From: Tigriopus japonicus
Taxonomy: Eukaryota > Arthropoda > Copepoda > Harpacticoida > Harpacticidae
DNA: 64,000 nucleotides
Assembly: GCA_010645155.1 (NCBI GenBank)
Contig: JAAGOF010000234.1
Span: 282,221 to 346,220, forward strand
Direction of reading: 5' to 3'
How positions within the stretch are numbered: position 1 is the stretch's first letter; each line of letters begins with the position of its first letter. Shown one piece after another: positions 21,450 through 34,420 of this stretch. The notes below the pieces were generated by a model. It made no database searches, was not told the origin of the DNA, and saw nothing but the letters and a program-made list of their open reading frames with translations. A program made the position numbers and the translations under genes.

Positions 21450-24400
21450 CTTCTCAGGCTCAATTGAGGATGGATGGATGGGATTGTGATTTCAGGAAAT
21501 GCGGAACCTTAAGGCTAGGGAGCCTTCCAAAAACTGATGGGCTTTGTAAGTCGTCCCTACAATTAGGAAGCCTCTCAAGGTCTGCTGGCACTTAATCCAA
21601 TTCGAAGGAGTGAATTCGGACTCTTGTCTTGCTCGGAGGAAGAGAGAACGTACCAAGATAAAGAAACCATACTGGTGGATATTTTTTGATGTATGGAGAA
21701 GGGTCGACTCGTACGAAACGTGACTCCTTGACTTACATACAATACGGTGGGACACGTCACTTTTTTGTCTCAAGTGTGCACTGTATTTTGGTGTTTGATC
21801 ATGAAGATGAAAGTTGTTAATTCTCTCAATGTATGAAGGTCTATTGGTGAATTGTTCAAATATAATTATTTGAGACTATTGTAAATTACGTTCAAACGAT
21901 TCAGAGCATCGGATTGAGGACAAAAAGAAATGTCTCCTTAATGGTCAATAGAATACCAAAATTAAATCAGATTGATGTTCTTTATCTATAGTCTCAGCAC
22001 ACCTGCTGCTTTTTAAAGACTGTTGGCCCCCCTGAGAGTAAACTCGAGGATTGTTGATCTGAATTTTATTTTGGAATACTCCAAGTTGCGTAAAAATGTG
22101 ATGGCTGGCCTTTTGGTTTTAGCCCTGATTAAGTTGGCCGAAGAGTTTTCTTATTATTCAAGACATAGACCACTGAATTCCTAGACTGCGCTGCCACTGC
22201 CAATCATCAGATTCTCTTACATCAGTAGGGAAGAAACAGATTGTGGCGGGAGAACACAATCGTCCAAGAAAAGTGGTTTAAGTCCCTTTGAGAATGAGTT
22301 TTGCGTGCTTAGCCCCATGCCACAACAGTGGCTACCCTCTGGAAGTGTGAAAGTTGATTTCTGATCCCTAAATTTCAATGTTTTGTCATGGAAATTTTCA
22401 AATCCAACCTCTCTCTACAAAGAAAAGTCAAAGCAGGCTAATTGTTGGGGAGGATGAAAGTCCAATAAAAGAAGAAGAAAGATTGAACCCATAAGCCAAG
22501 CTTTCCTCATGTAAGAACCAAGGTATTATAGGCACCAAGGTCTACCAAGGTAAGGTATTTTACCACTGAGAATTAGTACCAACTTCAAGCTGAGATTGTA
22601 TTGCTGTCCCTGCAGAGTTGTCAACCATACCTGTAGACAAGGATTTCTTAATTAAAAGGATTTGAAACCACATCAGAAAAAGGGCCTGTCTCAAATTATG
22701 TGTTGTTCAGGCAACCCAAGTCAATTCTCATTGGGCAGGGTTGGCCACATTTGCCATTCAAAAGGCGATGAGATCTTTGACCATCAGACAACATGATTTC
22801 TTCTGATGGCAGCACAACAACTTTTTATATATTGAGTATTAAGTTTCTCCTGCAATTCATAGGCTTATGGTAGGCTCCTATTATTTAAAGAAATTACTTG
22901 ATACTTAATTCTTTTTGCAAGATCCAAATCACAATTATAGAAAGCCTTCAATTTGCAATCACCCTTGTTTGTTTTGCCAGTTGCCTCTCACTCACAATAT
23001 TATAAACATCTTGAAAAATCATCTTGAAATGTGATAAATTCATTTGTGCAGTGCCTTTCAAGTGTGTTTTTTAAATCGTAAGTTCAGTTCATTTGTTTCC
23101 TAGCAGTATTCCTTCATCTTCATCATATTTTGGGAATCAGTCAAGTCTCAACTACTGATAGATTCTTCATGGTGTGTGAGTTCATCTTGATGGCGGGGCT
23201 TGTTCTGTTGGTGATTCAGCCACATAACAAAAGTCCATTTACTTTTTCTAATGTGAGTGAACCAAGAGAGTAAGAAACATTTCAGTGTTTTCATTGTGTG
23301 AGGCATAATTTTGGGCATATTTTAAGCTCAAAATAGATCATTTTGTTAGCATATATTTGCGCAAAATTGTCCATTGTTCAAGTCACCAAAGAAAGAATTT
23401 TAATTTGATAGTGGTTCTTGTAATGCTTCCCAACGATGAAGTGTTACTTGATGCACACAAAGAAACATTCTTAAGCATATCATGAGACTGTGGTAGTGTG
23501 ATTTATATTGACTACTAATAACTATTTGAGTCCTTTCATAGGAGTGAAACAAATGAGAAACCCATGTCTTCATATGAATAAAGAATATCATTTGAGATTT
23601 CATTGTACTAATATGGCTGAACATGTGCTCGAGATTTATGGGTAAAATGATATGTCTATGTCAATCTGTAGCCTCTTTTGATAGCTAACATTTCAGTTTT
23701 GTAAATGTTAGCAGTTTGTTTTAGGGATTTAATTAGTTTATTCAAACTAACATATGATAATTGGTTTATTAAAAGTTGTTCATTTTCACACTTTGACGTT
23801 GAAAAACGTATTTAAAATCTTGGCATTTCATCAATGAGAACTAAGCAATCCACCATGCTTGGGAAAGCATGGTGGACCCTACTAACGTAAACGGCGAAAT
23901 GAGGAGCGGTCTCCAGTATACAACCCTCTATGTTCAAGACAAGCACCATACATGTTGCAAAATGTGCCAACGGTTTTTGGGTTTTGTATAGTTTTTATTT
24001 AGTTGTTGATGCTTTTGATTCTACAAAATATTTTATTTTAGTGTCTTTTTGCCAATTGATTGCTTTTTTGCCTGTATGGGGATTCTTTGCGAAGTTTTTA
24101 AATACCGCTACAAGGAATAAAATTTGTTGACTTGAGTTTCTTATTGATGTCAAAAAAATTCCAATTTCCAATGAAAAATGCTAACCTTAGCTTAAATGAG
24201 TGTAAGTGACATAAATTATTCACCTGATCAAATGAAAATCACCATAATTCTATCAATCCAATTTCAATGTTCAGAATGATTTGCGGTATTTTAATTTTTT
24301 ATGCCATGCTGGGGTTATTTCAGCAATATTTACACAAAACTTGGAAAACATTGTTTTTTTTTTTATTTTGGCCAATAAACAAGATTTCTGCGAAAAATCA

Positions 24401-25710
24401 CGGAAGTGCAAAAAAAATGTAAGAAATGTAAAAAGTGCAAAGCAAATAAAGCGCAAACAACTAAAAAGGGAAAGATGCATTGGCAGGAAAAGTGCACCCT
24501 TAGTAATCAGGAGTCCATAAAAAAGCTTTTCCTTGTTTTGGGATTAGGTCATCCGTCAAAGAAAAAAAACATTAAAAATACAAATAGTTCGCTCCCCAAG
24601 TTAGATCATTAAAATTCAAGGTTCCGTGCATTCTTTAGTATTTGCTTTGATTTAGCCTTTAAACGGCACGTTGTTTCCCATCATTGCTTTGCATTTGTTC
24701 TTCTTGGTACTCGATCAGATTTTATTTGGCCGTTTCTTCGCCATCTTGTTCTTCCAGACGTTATTTTTGATTCGGTTTTATCTTGTTTGCCTTCCCTCGG
24801 GTTGCAGATAAAATTTACAATAGTTAGAGACAGGGTGCGTTCTAAGTGTATCAACAGAAATAACATCTTTGACAAATCTAATATCGTTGACACGTAAATC
24901 TGAATGAAATGATTTTTTAAGACAGAGTAGCTTGAGTTCAATTGAATTCGTGGCACAAGTATTATGACTTTAATTTTCTAAAACTCACCCTTTTAATATC
25001 ACCAAACACTCAATTGAGTGTCTTAATAGGCCAGCCACTTTCTATTCTGCATTTTATTTCATACAAAAAATTGAAGACAATTTCGTTTTTCGAGCTTTGC
25101 AAGTCTTTCGTAAGCATAAATTGCAGAGTAACAAATGCAACAGGTCAAAAAAGGGAAACTGGGAGTGATTGGCAATATAGTTTTTTATATTTTATTTGCA
25201 ATTTTTCGCCAAATGATGTTTTGAAAGATTTAAAAAGACCTAAAATACCCACATTCATGCCCCTACCCCCAAATAGCTGAACGAGAGTCAAGTCAAAATA
25301 ATGAGTTGATCCAAGAAATGCATTTATTTAGTTCATTTGAAACTCATTAGCTAGTACGAAAGGGTGTGTTGGGTACTATGGTTCATAAGTTGATTTCCAC
25401 TTTGCTCCACTTTTCTGGAGTCTTGTCACTTAAAACTGCTTTCAAATTGCCAACTTGGCTTTTATTTTTAAGTTTACGTTACCTCGACAAGTTCCAAATA
25501 ATCATGTTTTTTCCTCAAAGTTAAAGCGCACCCTGTCGGAGACAACCTACAGAACTGACGCTGAGATTCGTGCAACCTCTTTAATGACATTTTGAACTTA
25601 TCTCAGCTACTCTCTGAGAATAATCTCTAAATGCAAACAAATCAATCAAGTCATGCAACGAAGAAGGTCACACGTCATTTTGCCAAGTTAGTTCTCACAC
25701 AACACTCACG
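21450..25710. other. 4.3 kb intergenic spacer without a recognised gene
   Basis: This lies between the divergently arranged Gbeta (minus) and RhoGAP (plus) genes, so it must hold both promoters, but no promoter motif can be named with confidence. It is AT-rich and contains a perfect small hairpin at 23849-23876. Short open frames in it show no family features. Confidence 0.45.
23849..23876. repeat. Perfect 12-bp stem hairpin with GGGA loop
   Basis: TCCACCATGCTT pairs perfectly with AAGCATGGTGGA around the four-base loop GGGA, which fits the GNRA tetraloop class. It is isolated in AT-rich DNA. It could be a MITE centre, a structured RNA piece, or chance. Confidence 0.4.
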
Positions 25711-28700
25711 ATGAACCCTTCATTAGGCGGTTCCACGTCCCATTTGCCTTTTGTCCGTCGTCGAAGGTCCACATTTGACCAGCGACCAAGTGGTATCCAG
25801 TTCATCGATTGTGATTTTTCTACCGATGACAATGAAATAACCACACAAGAGGAAGAAAATCGAAGGCGATCGAGACTCAATCGCAGTTTAGATGACATTC
25901 TACAGCAACTCAAAGACATGGATTTCTTAACCAAACCAGACTTTAACCACAAGTGTCATGAAAATCCAACTGAGCAGAGCAAGCCGCCAATGTCACCGAT
26001 AAACCCAAAACCGCAAATGAAAGTGGTGACGAACTCCAATGGTTGTACTGCAGAGCAAAACGACATTGCCCATGGTAAGCGGACTTTTGTGCACACATCA
26101 ACTAGTTATTTGCAAAAAAGCAAACTTTTGCGAGATTTCGAGTGAATCTTTATCATTCCTGGTGAAGTTTATTCAGGCGACTGGCATGAATCAGTCACTT
26201 GAGTTTTAAACGCAAAATATGACAAACCGAGATGATAAAGTACAAATAGACAGGATGTTCAAGTGTTTGCATGAATGTTGGGTTTTGTCAACTTGATAAT
26301 TTAAGCAATATTTATGTGCACTTAAGTAGGGCTGTTTTTTGGATAGGATTTTTTTCCTTTTTCGCACATTTTCTTTTGTGTGAAAAAGTAGAAATAAAAC
26401 ATCTTGAACTTTTAATTTCGACCACTAGAGGCCAGCCACTCTTCTTACTTTTCATGATCTTCTGCTTTTTCAAAAGTTTTCATCTTCACTTCTTAAATAA
26501 CCAATTTTATTTCAACCAACTTTCAATTTGCTGAACAGGATTTGCAGCATTTATTTAACTCAACAATAAGGGTCACTTTAAAGAGACAAAGAAATACAAA
26601 ATAAACAAATTGGCTGAGCTACAATTTTCACTTAACGGAGATATTCACTATATCGGTACCTATTTAATGGAGAGTAGAATTAAAATGACCAAACTTTGCC
26701 GAAGTGACATGTTCAGTACCTACTCTTCCCACGATCATATTGTTTTCAGTTTCTCGGAGTTCTCCAGGCTCTAAAATAATCTTGAACTTTGAGGTTGATT
26801 GAATCTCAAAAAAACAAACAAATATTCAGATGTGTTAGAAATATTTAACCCTACGATTCTTTAGATTACATTTGATCTTATTATAGTTTTTAAGGCAAAA
26901 TTAGACAAATGTTTAGATTGCTGTCCTCATCAACCCACTATTCATCTGCCAACACTAACTCGTTGGTAGGCCAAATTTCATATGCTTATTATCAAAACTA
27001 ATGACTAGCAAAGTGATATAACCCTGGAAAACATTTAGGTGGCTTATTGCTCACTTTTTAGAAAAAAAACCACATGTATTATCACCCGAGAGTTATGTTT
27101 ATTTTTTAACCAAAAAACTTTAAAAAAAACCGCGTTTTTAAATTCCGGGGATTCCCAATCTATCAATATTAATCAGTCGAGATGCTCTTACAGTTTTTTA
27201 ATAGAAACTCTTTTATGTCAAGCATGGAAAATGTACGCGTATTGAATTCCAAGCGCCTCCAAAACTTTGATCCAATCCCATGTTAGAAAATCGATTGCTG
27301 AAGATTGGGTTCCGCGAAGGAACATTTTTGAGTGGATCCTTTCAAGATAAAAACAAATCCAAGGGGTTTTGCTAATTCACTGAAGTTCCAACAAGAACTT
27401 AACAAACAACACTAACGACGATCTGTTTTTTTCTTTAGATGTGGTTTTGAGAAAAAATACTACAGCTCTATTAAACCAAAATAGAGGAGCATCTAACAAT
27501 AGAAGCAAAAGGGCCACCTCCAGTATACTTGATTTACCACCTGATGTGAAATCTTTGGAAACCAGTGAATTTGTGCAAATGCTGAATACGGTACAGAAAA
27601 AAAAATCTCATTATTGCCTCTCTCCAGGCTCTAAATCTATGCTCAAGCTCAAATTTTATGTTGTTCCAGGAATGGGATGTTTACAAGGATAAACGAAACG
27701 GGCGGACCTTTTACCACCATTCTGTTTCAGGAGATAGCCGATGGAAACCACCTCGTCAGTCTTCCATTCCCGTTGCACCCATTTCCCAACAACGTACTTT
27801 CAACTTTGATGTTAAAACACATGAAGATGAGACTGATGAAAGCCAAAGCAATGACGCGAAAAGCCCGATAAAAGACACAGATTCGTACGTCAGAGACTCC
27901 ATTAGGTGAGATGATTTCATTATTTGCAGACGAAACAACACCTTGACGTTTGCCTGACCTTAGGAGAAGTGACCAGTCTGATATTGAAATCCCTAATGGC
28001 TACATACAGATCTACGACAAATCCAATGGTTACATCTCGTATTACGATCCCATGTTAGAAATCGTTTGGAACACCGCTTTAGATACGGACAATAACATGT
28101 ACTTTTTCACTAGCGGAGGTCCATCCTCGTGGAAGTTACCACCCATACCATCGTTAATTTCCGCGGGAGTACGTCGATTTGTAATTTTTTAACCTTGTGT
28201 GTTCGTGTTTAAGTTTCCCATTATACACTTCAGAACACGCCGACGAAGCCTAAATTGGAAATCATGCGCTCGGGTTGGTTGGAACACAAAGGCCCTCAGG
28301 GCCAACCTAAGAAGTCCACGTGGTGCAAACAATTTGTGGCCTTGGTCGACGGTCACCTCTTGTTCTTCAAAGATCAGAGGAGTTATGAACAGATTTGGAT
28401 TCCAACCGTAACGGGCGAGCTTCACAAGGCGAAGAAACAAAGCGGCGGAAACTTGCTTAAAACTGATAAGCAAGGTATCCTCAAAGCCACTGTGGATCTG
28501 AGTCATTGTAGCTTGTCTTGGGGCAAGATTGACAAAACACATTTTTCAGTGGAGCTTAATTCTGATCTTGAAAAGATCTCACCCAAGGTCAAGCTTCGCT
28601 TCAAACACAACGACGAGGCCATAAACTGGTTTCAAGACTTGAGCCGTTATGTCAAAAACACCGTGAGGAGCACGGGCACGCCGCATTTCGGTCGAAAGAA

Positions 28701-31700
28701 GTCCTTCTCTACAGAACTGCCCAGCAGGTGAGATAGTTTAGACAAGTTTACCAGTGTAATTCATTGGGTTGACGATGAGAATGAGAAAGTAAATTCCTAC
28801 CAACCTTTGATTTTGAAGAGTGAAAAAAATGGTAATTAGAAGGCGGATCTGAAAGCAATTGGATCAATTTGACAGTAAAAAACAAATCTGACTTCAAAAA
28901 ATAATCCGATGAAATTAAAAAAGAGAGCAATCAGTGTGAGGGGAGGGAAATAATGAAACTAATCACGCAGATTTTTTTTAATACAGCGAAACAATATTAG
29001 TAAAAAATATTTTGTTCCCCTCTTTCAGCTTTCGGTCACTTTTTTCGCTGCCCAAAAGATTCTCTTTCAAATCCGTCTTCTAATGGGGACTCGTCATTCG
29101 TCTGGCAACTTCGAAGCTTTATTTAGTTATCATTAACATGTTTTTAATTCACACAGATGATGCAACCTCGACCATACGCATACTTTTGCAACACAATAAA
29201 CAATAATTGCTCAAATCCCTCAGCTGTGTCCTTTATCCAAGATTTTCTTGCTTTTCAAAATGCCCAAGTCATTAGCTCTTTTGGATTAGTGACAAGTAGT
29301 CGGCAAGACGACCAAAAGTCTTCTCAAAAGAGGTTTCAATAGCCACGCAAGTTGGATAGTGAAAGAGTCCTTATTGTTGAGTATTCGAGGAAATCTGAGC
29401 TTCCACGCCCTTTGCAAGACAAGGTCTTTCAGCCTTCTTTTATTCTCATTATTCTAGCGTCTCTGTGCCAGCAAGTCCATTGTTCCCTTCTCGGGCAGAA
29501 AAAAGCAATCGAAATTTGGAGCCACAACTTCCGTCAAGTAACATAGAGTTGACCAAGTCTAACACGTCTCTTGGTTGGAAGGGGTCTTTTCGGAGTACTA
29601 AAGCCAAATTTGCAGGGGTGATTTCCTCACGACCCAAGAATCCCTCAAAAACCGAAACGGACCACTTTGTCACGGTACCAGGTATGTGTTTCAATTAGTT
29701 ATACATAAACCTAAGAAAAGATATTGGGTCAAATTCGACAATGGTTGTAACTAGTATGAAGGCTGAGCAAACAATACTCGCTTTTTGTCTCGGTATTCCG
29801 TCAAAGCAAAAAAAAAGTGCGAAACGTGCCTTTATCTTCAGTACTCGACTTGAAACTTCTTCCTCTGGAAAGCCTAATGCCCTAATTCTTAAATGCATTT
29901 TGCTGCGTATATTTGTTGTCTTTCCCATTTTTCAACCTTTTTATCATTTCTTTAATTTTGCCTTGTGTTCTCAAAGTTGCAAATTCTGCATAAATTTGAC
30001 ATGCACTATCTATGTATGTGTGACATACAGTAATTATGAGTTCTATTGAGTGTAACGGTACAACGCATTTTGTCAAATCGTACATCGGTCAAAAAATACC
30101 TGAGAAAAATGTAAATATAGGTGTGCCTCAAAAAAGTGCTAGAAGTCGAATATAAAACTAGAGGGAGAAAGAAACTTTCTTGTATCACAGAGGCCCGTAG
30201 ATGCGACATAATTACTTTTTCAGAGAACGAATTTCTCAGATAGCTGACAAAAAATTACCTGAATGAGTATGCCTAAAATCCATTAGAGATATAACATGGA
30301 ATGATGCTTTGGTTTTATTTCATTTGAATACTGTAAGCTTGTTCATGACTCACCAAAAAGGCCAAATTTAGAGAGGAAACAACATTTAATTACACAACAT
30401 TTCATTGTCGTTCGACTGACAAATTAAGGCATAAGGCAAGTCAACAAACTTTATTATTAATTATTCAAAGTTGTTCTTCTTATGTACTTTGACTTCTACA
30501 CTGCTAATATAGCCAGTTGAGGTTGGACTTAGGTAGAAAAAGTTTCACTAAGTAGAACAGATTACATCAGAGCAAAAGTGGCCAACAAAACGAAAAGAGG
30601 ATTGGGCCAGCATATTCTATCTATCAAAATCTGTGCCTTCTATAATAAAATTAGCCTCATTTGATCTTGAACTTCTAATGAGGCCTAAATAATCCCTTCT
30701 TACTTCAGATTCAGATTCTTTATCACTGAAAGCCGTGGAACCTAAGAAACCCAAATTGAAACGTGAAGGTTCGCTTTTAAAATCTTTTCGTAGTAACAAC
30801 AAGATGGATGACACCGTGAAGCTACGGGTTAAGAAAACCAAATTGGAGCGAACTCCGAGTAAACAGAATAAAATCAACTACCTGACCGCTTTCATTGGCA
30901 ATTCCCGAGATTCAAAGCGACAATCTAGAGAGAGCTTGGTGGAACGAGGCATCATCAAACCTGCCTCGGTGTTTGGAAACTCGCTCTCCAACATGAAACC
31001 GGACCCAACCACAGGTTTACCCGAATTCCTCGTTCGAGCCACGCAACGCATTGAGGAATTCGCCGATACCGTGGGAATTTACCGGGTCAATGGTGACGGA
31101 GCAATTGTGCAAAAGATCAGGTGAGAAATTTGCAATGAAATTTTTGGTTGGTTCTCGTATGATTGCCTTATAACCAGTGTCTAGTATCTAACGTCAATTA
31201 TAATCATGAGACACAAATCCGATTTTTTCTAATTCTCCTAAGAGTAGTAAAAGAGAGCTAAAAATTCATATCAAAATAGCGCTCTTCCAGATCAGCACTT
31301 CATAAGACAAATAGTTGCCCGAATCGATATTTTTTGATACATTTTTTGAAACACGATTGACTGGCTTAGCAATTTCACGGTGAAATGGCGCCAATATAAA
31401 TCATAAGTAAATGCGCTTAAGCTGCTCCAAATCTTGAATCAAAATTTAAAAATATTTAGCTAAGTAAGTGTTCATTTTCTTTCGAAACACGCGGTTATGT
31501 CAAATTTTCCGGCAAGAGCATTTTGGCACAAAATTTCACCTTTCCAAACAAACCGTGCAATCTTTACTCATTGCTCCGTACGGATGGTGCACTTGCACAC
31601 CCATCTTCACTTTAGCACAACTTCTATTTTATCCAAAACTGTGCTGCCTCTTGCTTAAATCTCTTCTTTCTCATCCATCTATTTTTGACTTTCAAGGCTG

Positions 31701-32144
31701 GAAGTCGACAATGACAATTACGGCACGTTTGACTCGACGAACGATGCAGCCCTCTTGGCCAGTTCGTTGAAACTTTTCTTCCGAGAACTTCAGAGCTTCA
31801 TCATTACCAAGGAGGTCTGCCAGGCAATTGCCACTTGTGTTGAGATGGAGGACAAGGCCACCATGATTCCCATCATTCAGAAGGCCATCGAGTGTGGGGG
31901 CCTCGACATGACGGCACAAAAGGTCTTAGCCCATTTAATGTCCCACTTGAACCGCTTGTCCAAGATGCCCGAGAACAAAATGGACGCAAAGAACCTAGCG
32001 GTGGTGTTCTCGCCCAATTTAGTGGAAAATAATGTGGGACAACGGAAACACGAATCGATCATGTCGCAGTTACATTTAAACAACTTGGTCGTTGAGCTAC
32101 TAATAACGCATGCGCCCGACATCTTTGCTTATATCCATAAATAG
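25711..32144 (+). CDS. RhoGAP protein with WW and PH domains, ARHGAP12/15/27-like
   Basis: Eight exons join in phase: 25711-26074, 27439-27590, 27670-27905, 27964-28168, 28234-28727, 29458-29681, 30709-31120 and 31697-32144, giving 844 aa and a stop. One WW domain is clear at residues 173-201 (EWDVYKDKRNGRTFYHHSVS, then W and PP). A degenerate WW-like region follows at about 265-315 (NGYISYYDP, then SSWKLPP). A PH domain spans about 329-478 (SGWLEHKGPQG to a WFQDLSRYV helix). The RhoGAP domain spans about 646-842, with the arginine finger R684 in GIYRVNGDG and the conserved FSPNL near the end. This order is that of the ARHGAP9/12/15/27 group, which switches off Rac/Cdc42-type GTPases at membranes. 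No N-terminal SH3 is seen, so it resembles the SH3-less members. The exon 2 donor (GTACAG) is weak but keeps the frame. Confidence 0.88.
26888..26985 (+). mobile_element. LINE 3'-end fragment, copy 2
   Basis: A short piece in RhoGAP intron 1 repeats the tail seen at 17818-17972 (TTTTTAAGGCAAAATTAGAC, then ATCTGCCAACACTAACTCGT). It has an internal deletion relative to copy 1 and no coding value. Confidence 0.5.
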
Positions 32145-33159
32145 ATATAGTTCCTGGGAAACACCATAATTTGAATTTGACAATGTGCCTGTCCGTTCTT
32201 TCCCTTCCAAAGGCTTATCCGTTGACATTTTCAATCTCTCTCAGTCTCCAGCTTTGATTAAAGTTCCCTCTTTTTGGTACCAAAGTCAGTCGAAGGCTGG
32301 GAAGAACCTGAGAGTCAATATGGCTTTGATCAATCAGAACTGGGTTTCCAAAAACAAATGTGATTCATCTCCTCCGTTCTCAATGTTCGAATTTCGAGTT
32401 CTGTCGTATTCACTCCGGTAGATTCATCTCAAACCATCTCACGACCTGTTATGACATTTACTGTCTGTCTAGTACATAAATGAGTAATCTACTTGTCACA
32501 GATGCTCGTGGAAAGAGGCTATCGTGGGTGGTTTCATCTCGTTGGTTGGATGTCGTGATAAAAACGCGTCAAAGTGTTGTTTCTGAAGGTTCCATTCGAA
32601 ACATTGGTTGACTGATATCTTCTAGCATTAAAAGTAGCAACAGTTGGTGATTTGTTTCTCAGTGCAAGTTTGGCTCAGCATGTTTTCGCGACCATAACAG
32701 GATAGTGCTACTAAATATGAGCTTGACAAAAAAAAAACGAGCTCTCTCCCTTTTGAAGTTGGTTTGAGTGAAAAACAAACTTCCCACTATTGGCTGTGGA
32801 GAGTGAAATGATCTCCGAAAGAGCTTGTCTTTAGTCCATTTATCCATTCTGGAACTCGAACCATCACGTTCATGGGCATTGTAGGTAGTCAGTTGAAGAC
32901 AAATGCAAAAGCGCACCGGGAAATGAAGTGGCTTTCATTTGAGGCCATTCGGATCAATGGTAGAGTTTGGTCGACTTGGAGAAGCGACAAAAGCAGGATT
33001 GCTGACAAGGAAATTGACAAACTTTGAGATAAGGTAAGTAGTTGAGGCCACCAAGATGAGAAGAGAAAAGATGATTACATTCCAAATAACAATTCTCGAG
33101 TACATCCTCCATATCTACCGTAAGTCAGTTTAACGGTCCTTGCACAGGAACTGAGTTGT
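32145..33159. other. 3' UTR and downstream flank of the RhoGAP gene
   Basis: Follows the stop at 32144. No canonical AATAAA was noticed near the stop; ATTAAA at about 32627 is the nearest plausible variant signal. Nothing else is recognised. Confidence 0.35.
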
Positions 33160-33161
33160 TA

Positions 33162-33359
33162 GGCCGCATGTTAACGCACTTAATTAAAAAAACGAGAGTA
33201 TACCAAAATTAAGTCGAATTAGCATTCGTCGAGTTTATACTCTCCCTAGTTGTTGCGTTTCAAACACAGGAGTTGCCAAGAGTATATACTTGAGGCCGGT
33301 TAATCTGACTTGATTTTGGTGTGCTCTCACTTTTGAATTAGGAGCGTTAACATGCGGCC
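33162..33359. mobile_element. 200-bp MITE with about 60-bp inverted repeats, TA target
   Basis: The first 60 bp and the last 60 bp are inverted copies, starting GGCCGCATGTTAACGC on each side. TA flanks the element (33160-33161 and 33360-33361). It has almost no unique centre and no coding capacity. TA duplication fits the Tc1/mariner group. Confidence 0.7.
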
Positions 33360-33381
33360 TATTGCTGATATGTGAGTTTTG

Positions 33382-34012
33382 GGGCCGCATGTTAACGCAT
33401 ATACGATTTACTTTACAGTACAACAAAATCAAGTCATTTTTTCCTGTTGGTTTATGAAGCAATTTGATCTGCTTCGGAACTGTTAGCTTTTTTCTCCTTG
33501 CCAAAACTGAATGCCTTCCACTTTTAAGACTCGTCATTCTGACTTCAGCTAATCTTGTGTTTGGTTTATCAACCTTTAATTATGCTCATGGACAGACACA
33601 ACATCTAGAGCAACTGATTTGTGGATCGTTTTGAAATAAGATTTCAATGCAGCTTTTGAACTATCCTTTTTCGAAAGCAATCTGAAATTATGGACATCCT
33701 AAACATTGCCAAAAACTAGCCGAAAGGGTCATCTTCCTTTGACATACATAATGACCACACGTATGGAAAAGTTAATAGCCAAAAGTAGCTGAACGAAAGA
33801 TGGACAACTAAACCTATTTTTCAGATTTTGTTGCCTTTTCAGGGAAAGGAGAAAATATGGAAGACATTGTTCTGTTTCCAAAGTGGTAAAGACTTATGTG
33901 TCAAAGTGTACGTGCGCCAGCTGCTGGGGCAAGTATTTCTTCAACGAACGTTAATTTGACTTGATTTTGAGTATACTCTACAATAAATCTTTTCTGCGTC
34001 AACACACAGCCT
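33382..34012. mobile_element. Longer, older MITE with the same inverted-repeat ends
   Basis: It starts GGGCCGCATGTTAACGCA only 20 bp after the previous element. Its right end, read inverted, gives GGCTGTGTGTTGACGCA, then GATTTA and AAAATCAAGTCA, aligned with the left end over about 55 bp with scattered mismatches. The centre of about 500 bp is unique and non-coding. Confidence 0.55.
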
Positions 34013-34221
34013 ATATAAGGCGCTAAGAGGCATTAAAGCATACTTTATGCTGGAAGACTATGCTCAATTACGGGATGGATATGATTACGACATATTTCAT
34101 TACAGGGTAGTGTTGGATGCATTCAACCATTAACCAAAGTGCACTGCCCAAAAGCACCCTCTGGAAGGGATTACCTAGAGTTATTCTTAAATGCAGTGCT
34201 TCATGAGTACACTACGTAATA

Positions 34222-34420
34222 GCCCAGATGTTAGATGCACTAATTCAAATGGCTCAAGTATACCAAAGCATAGTATAAATAACGCTGCTTGAGTACAGTC
34301 TCTGTACATCAGCTGACTTTCAAGCGCAGGTTATATACAGAGACTATACTCGAGCAGAGTTATTTAAGCTCGTCTTCGGTATGCTTGAGCCATTTGAATT
34401 AGTGCATCTAAAATTCGGGC
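34222..34420. mobile_element. Near-palindromic 200-bp MITE, second family
   Basis: The left arm TTAGATGCACTAATTCAAAT (from 34231) recurs inverted as ATTTGAATTAGTGCATCTAA ending about 34412. Pairing continues through GGCTCAAG to AGTCTCTGTA near the centre, so almost the whole element can fold. Outer ends are GCCC/GGGC. Confidence 0.65.
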
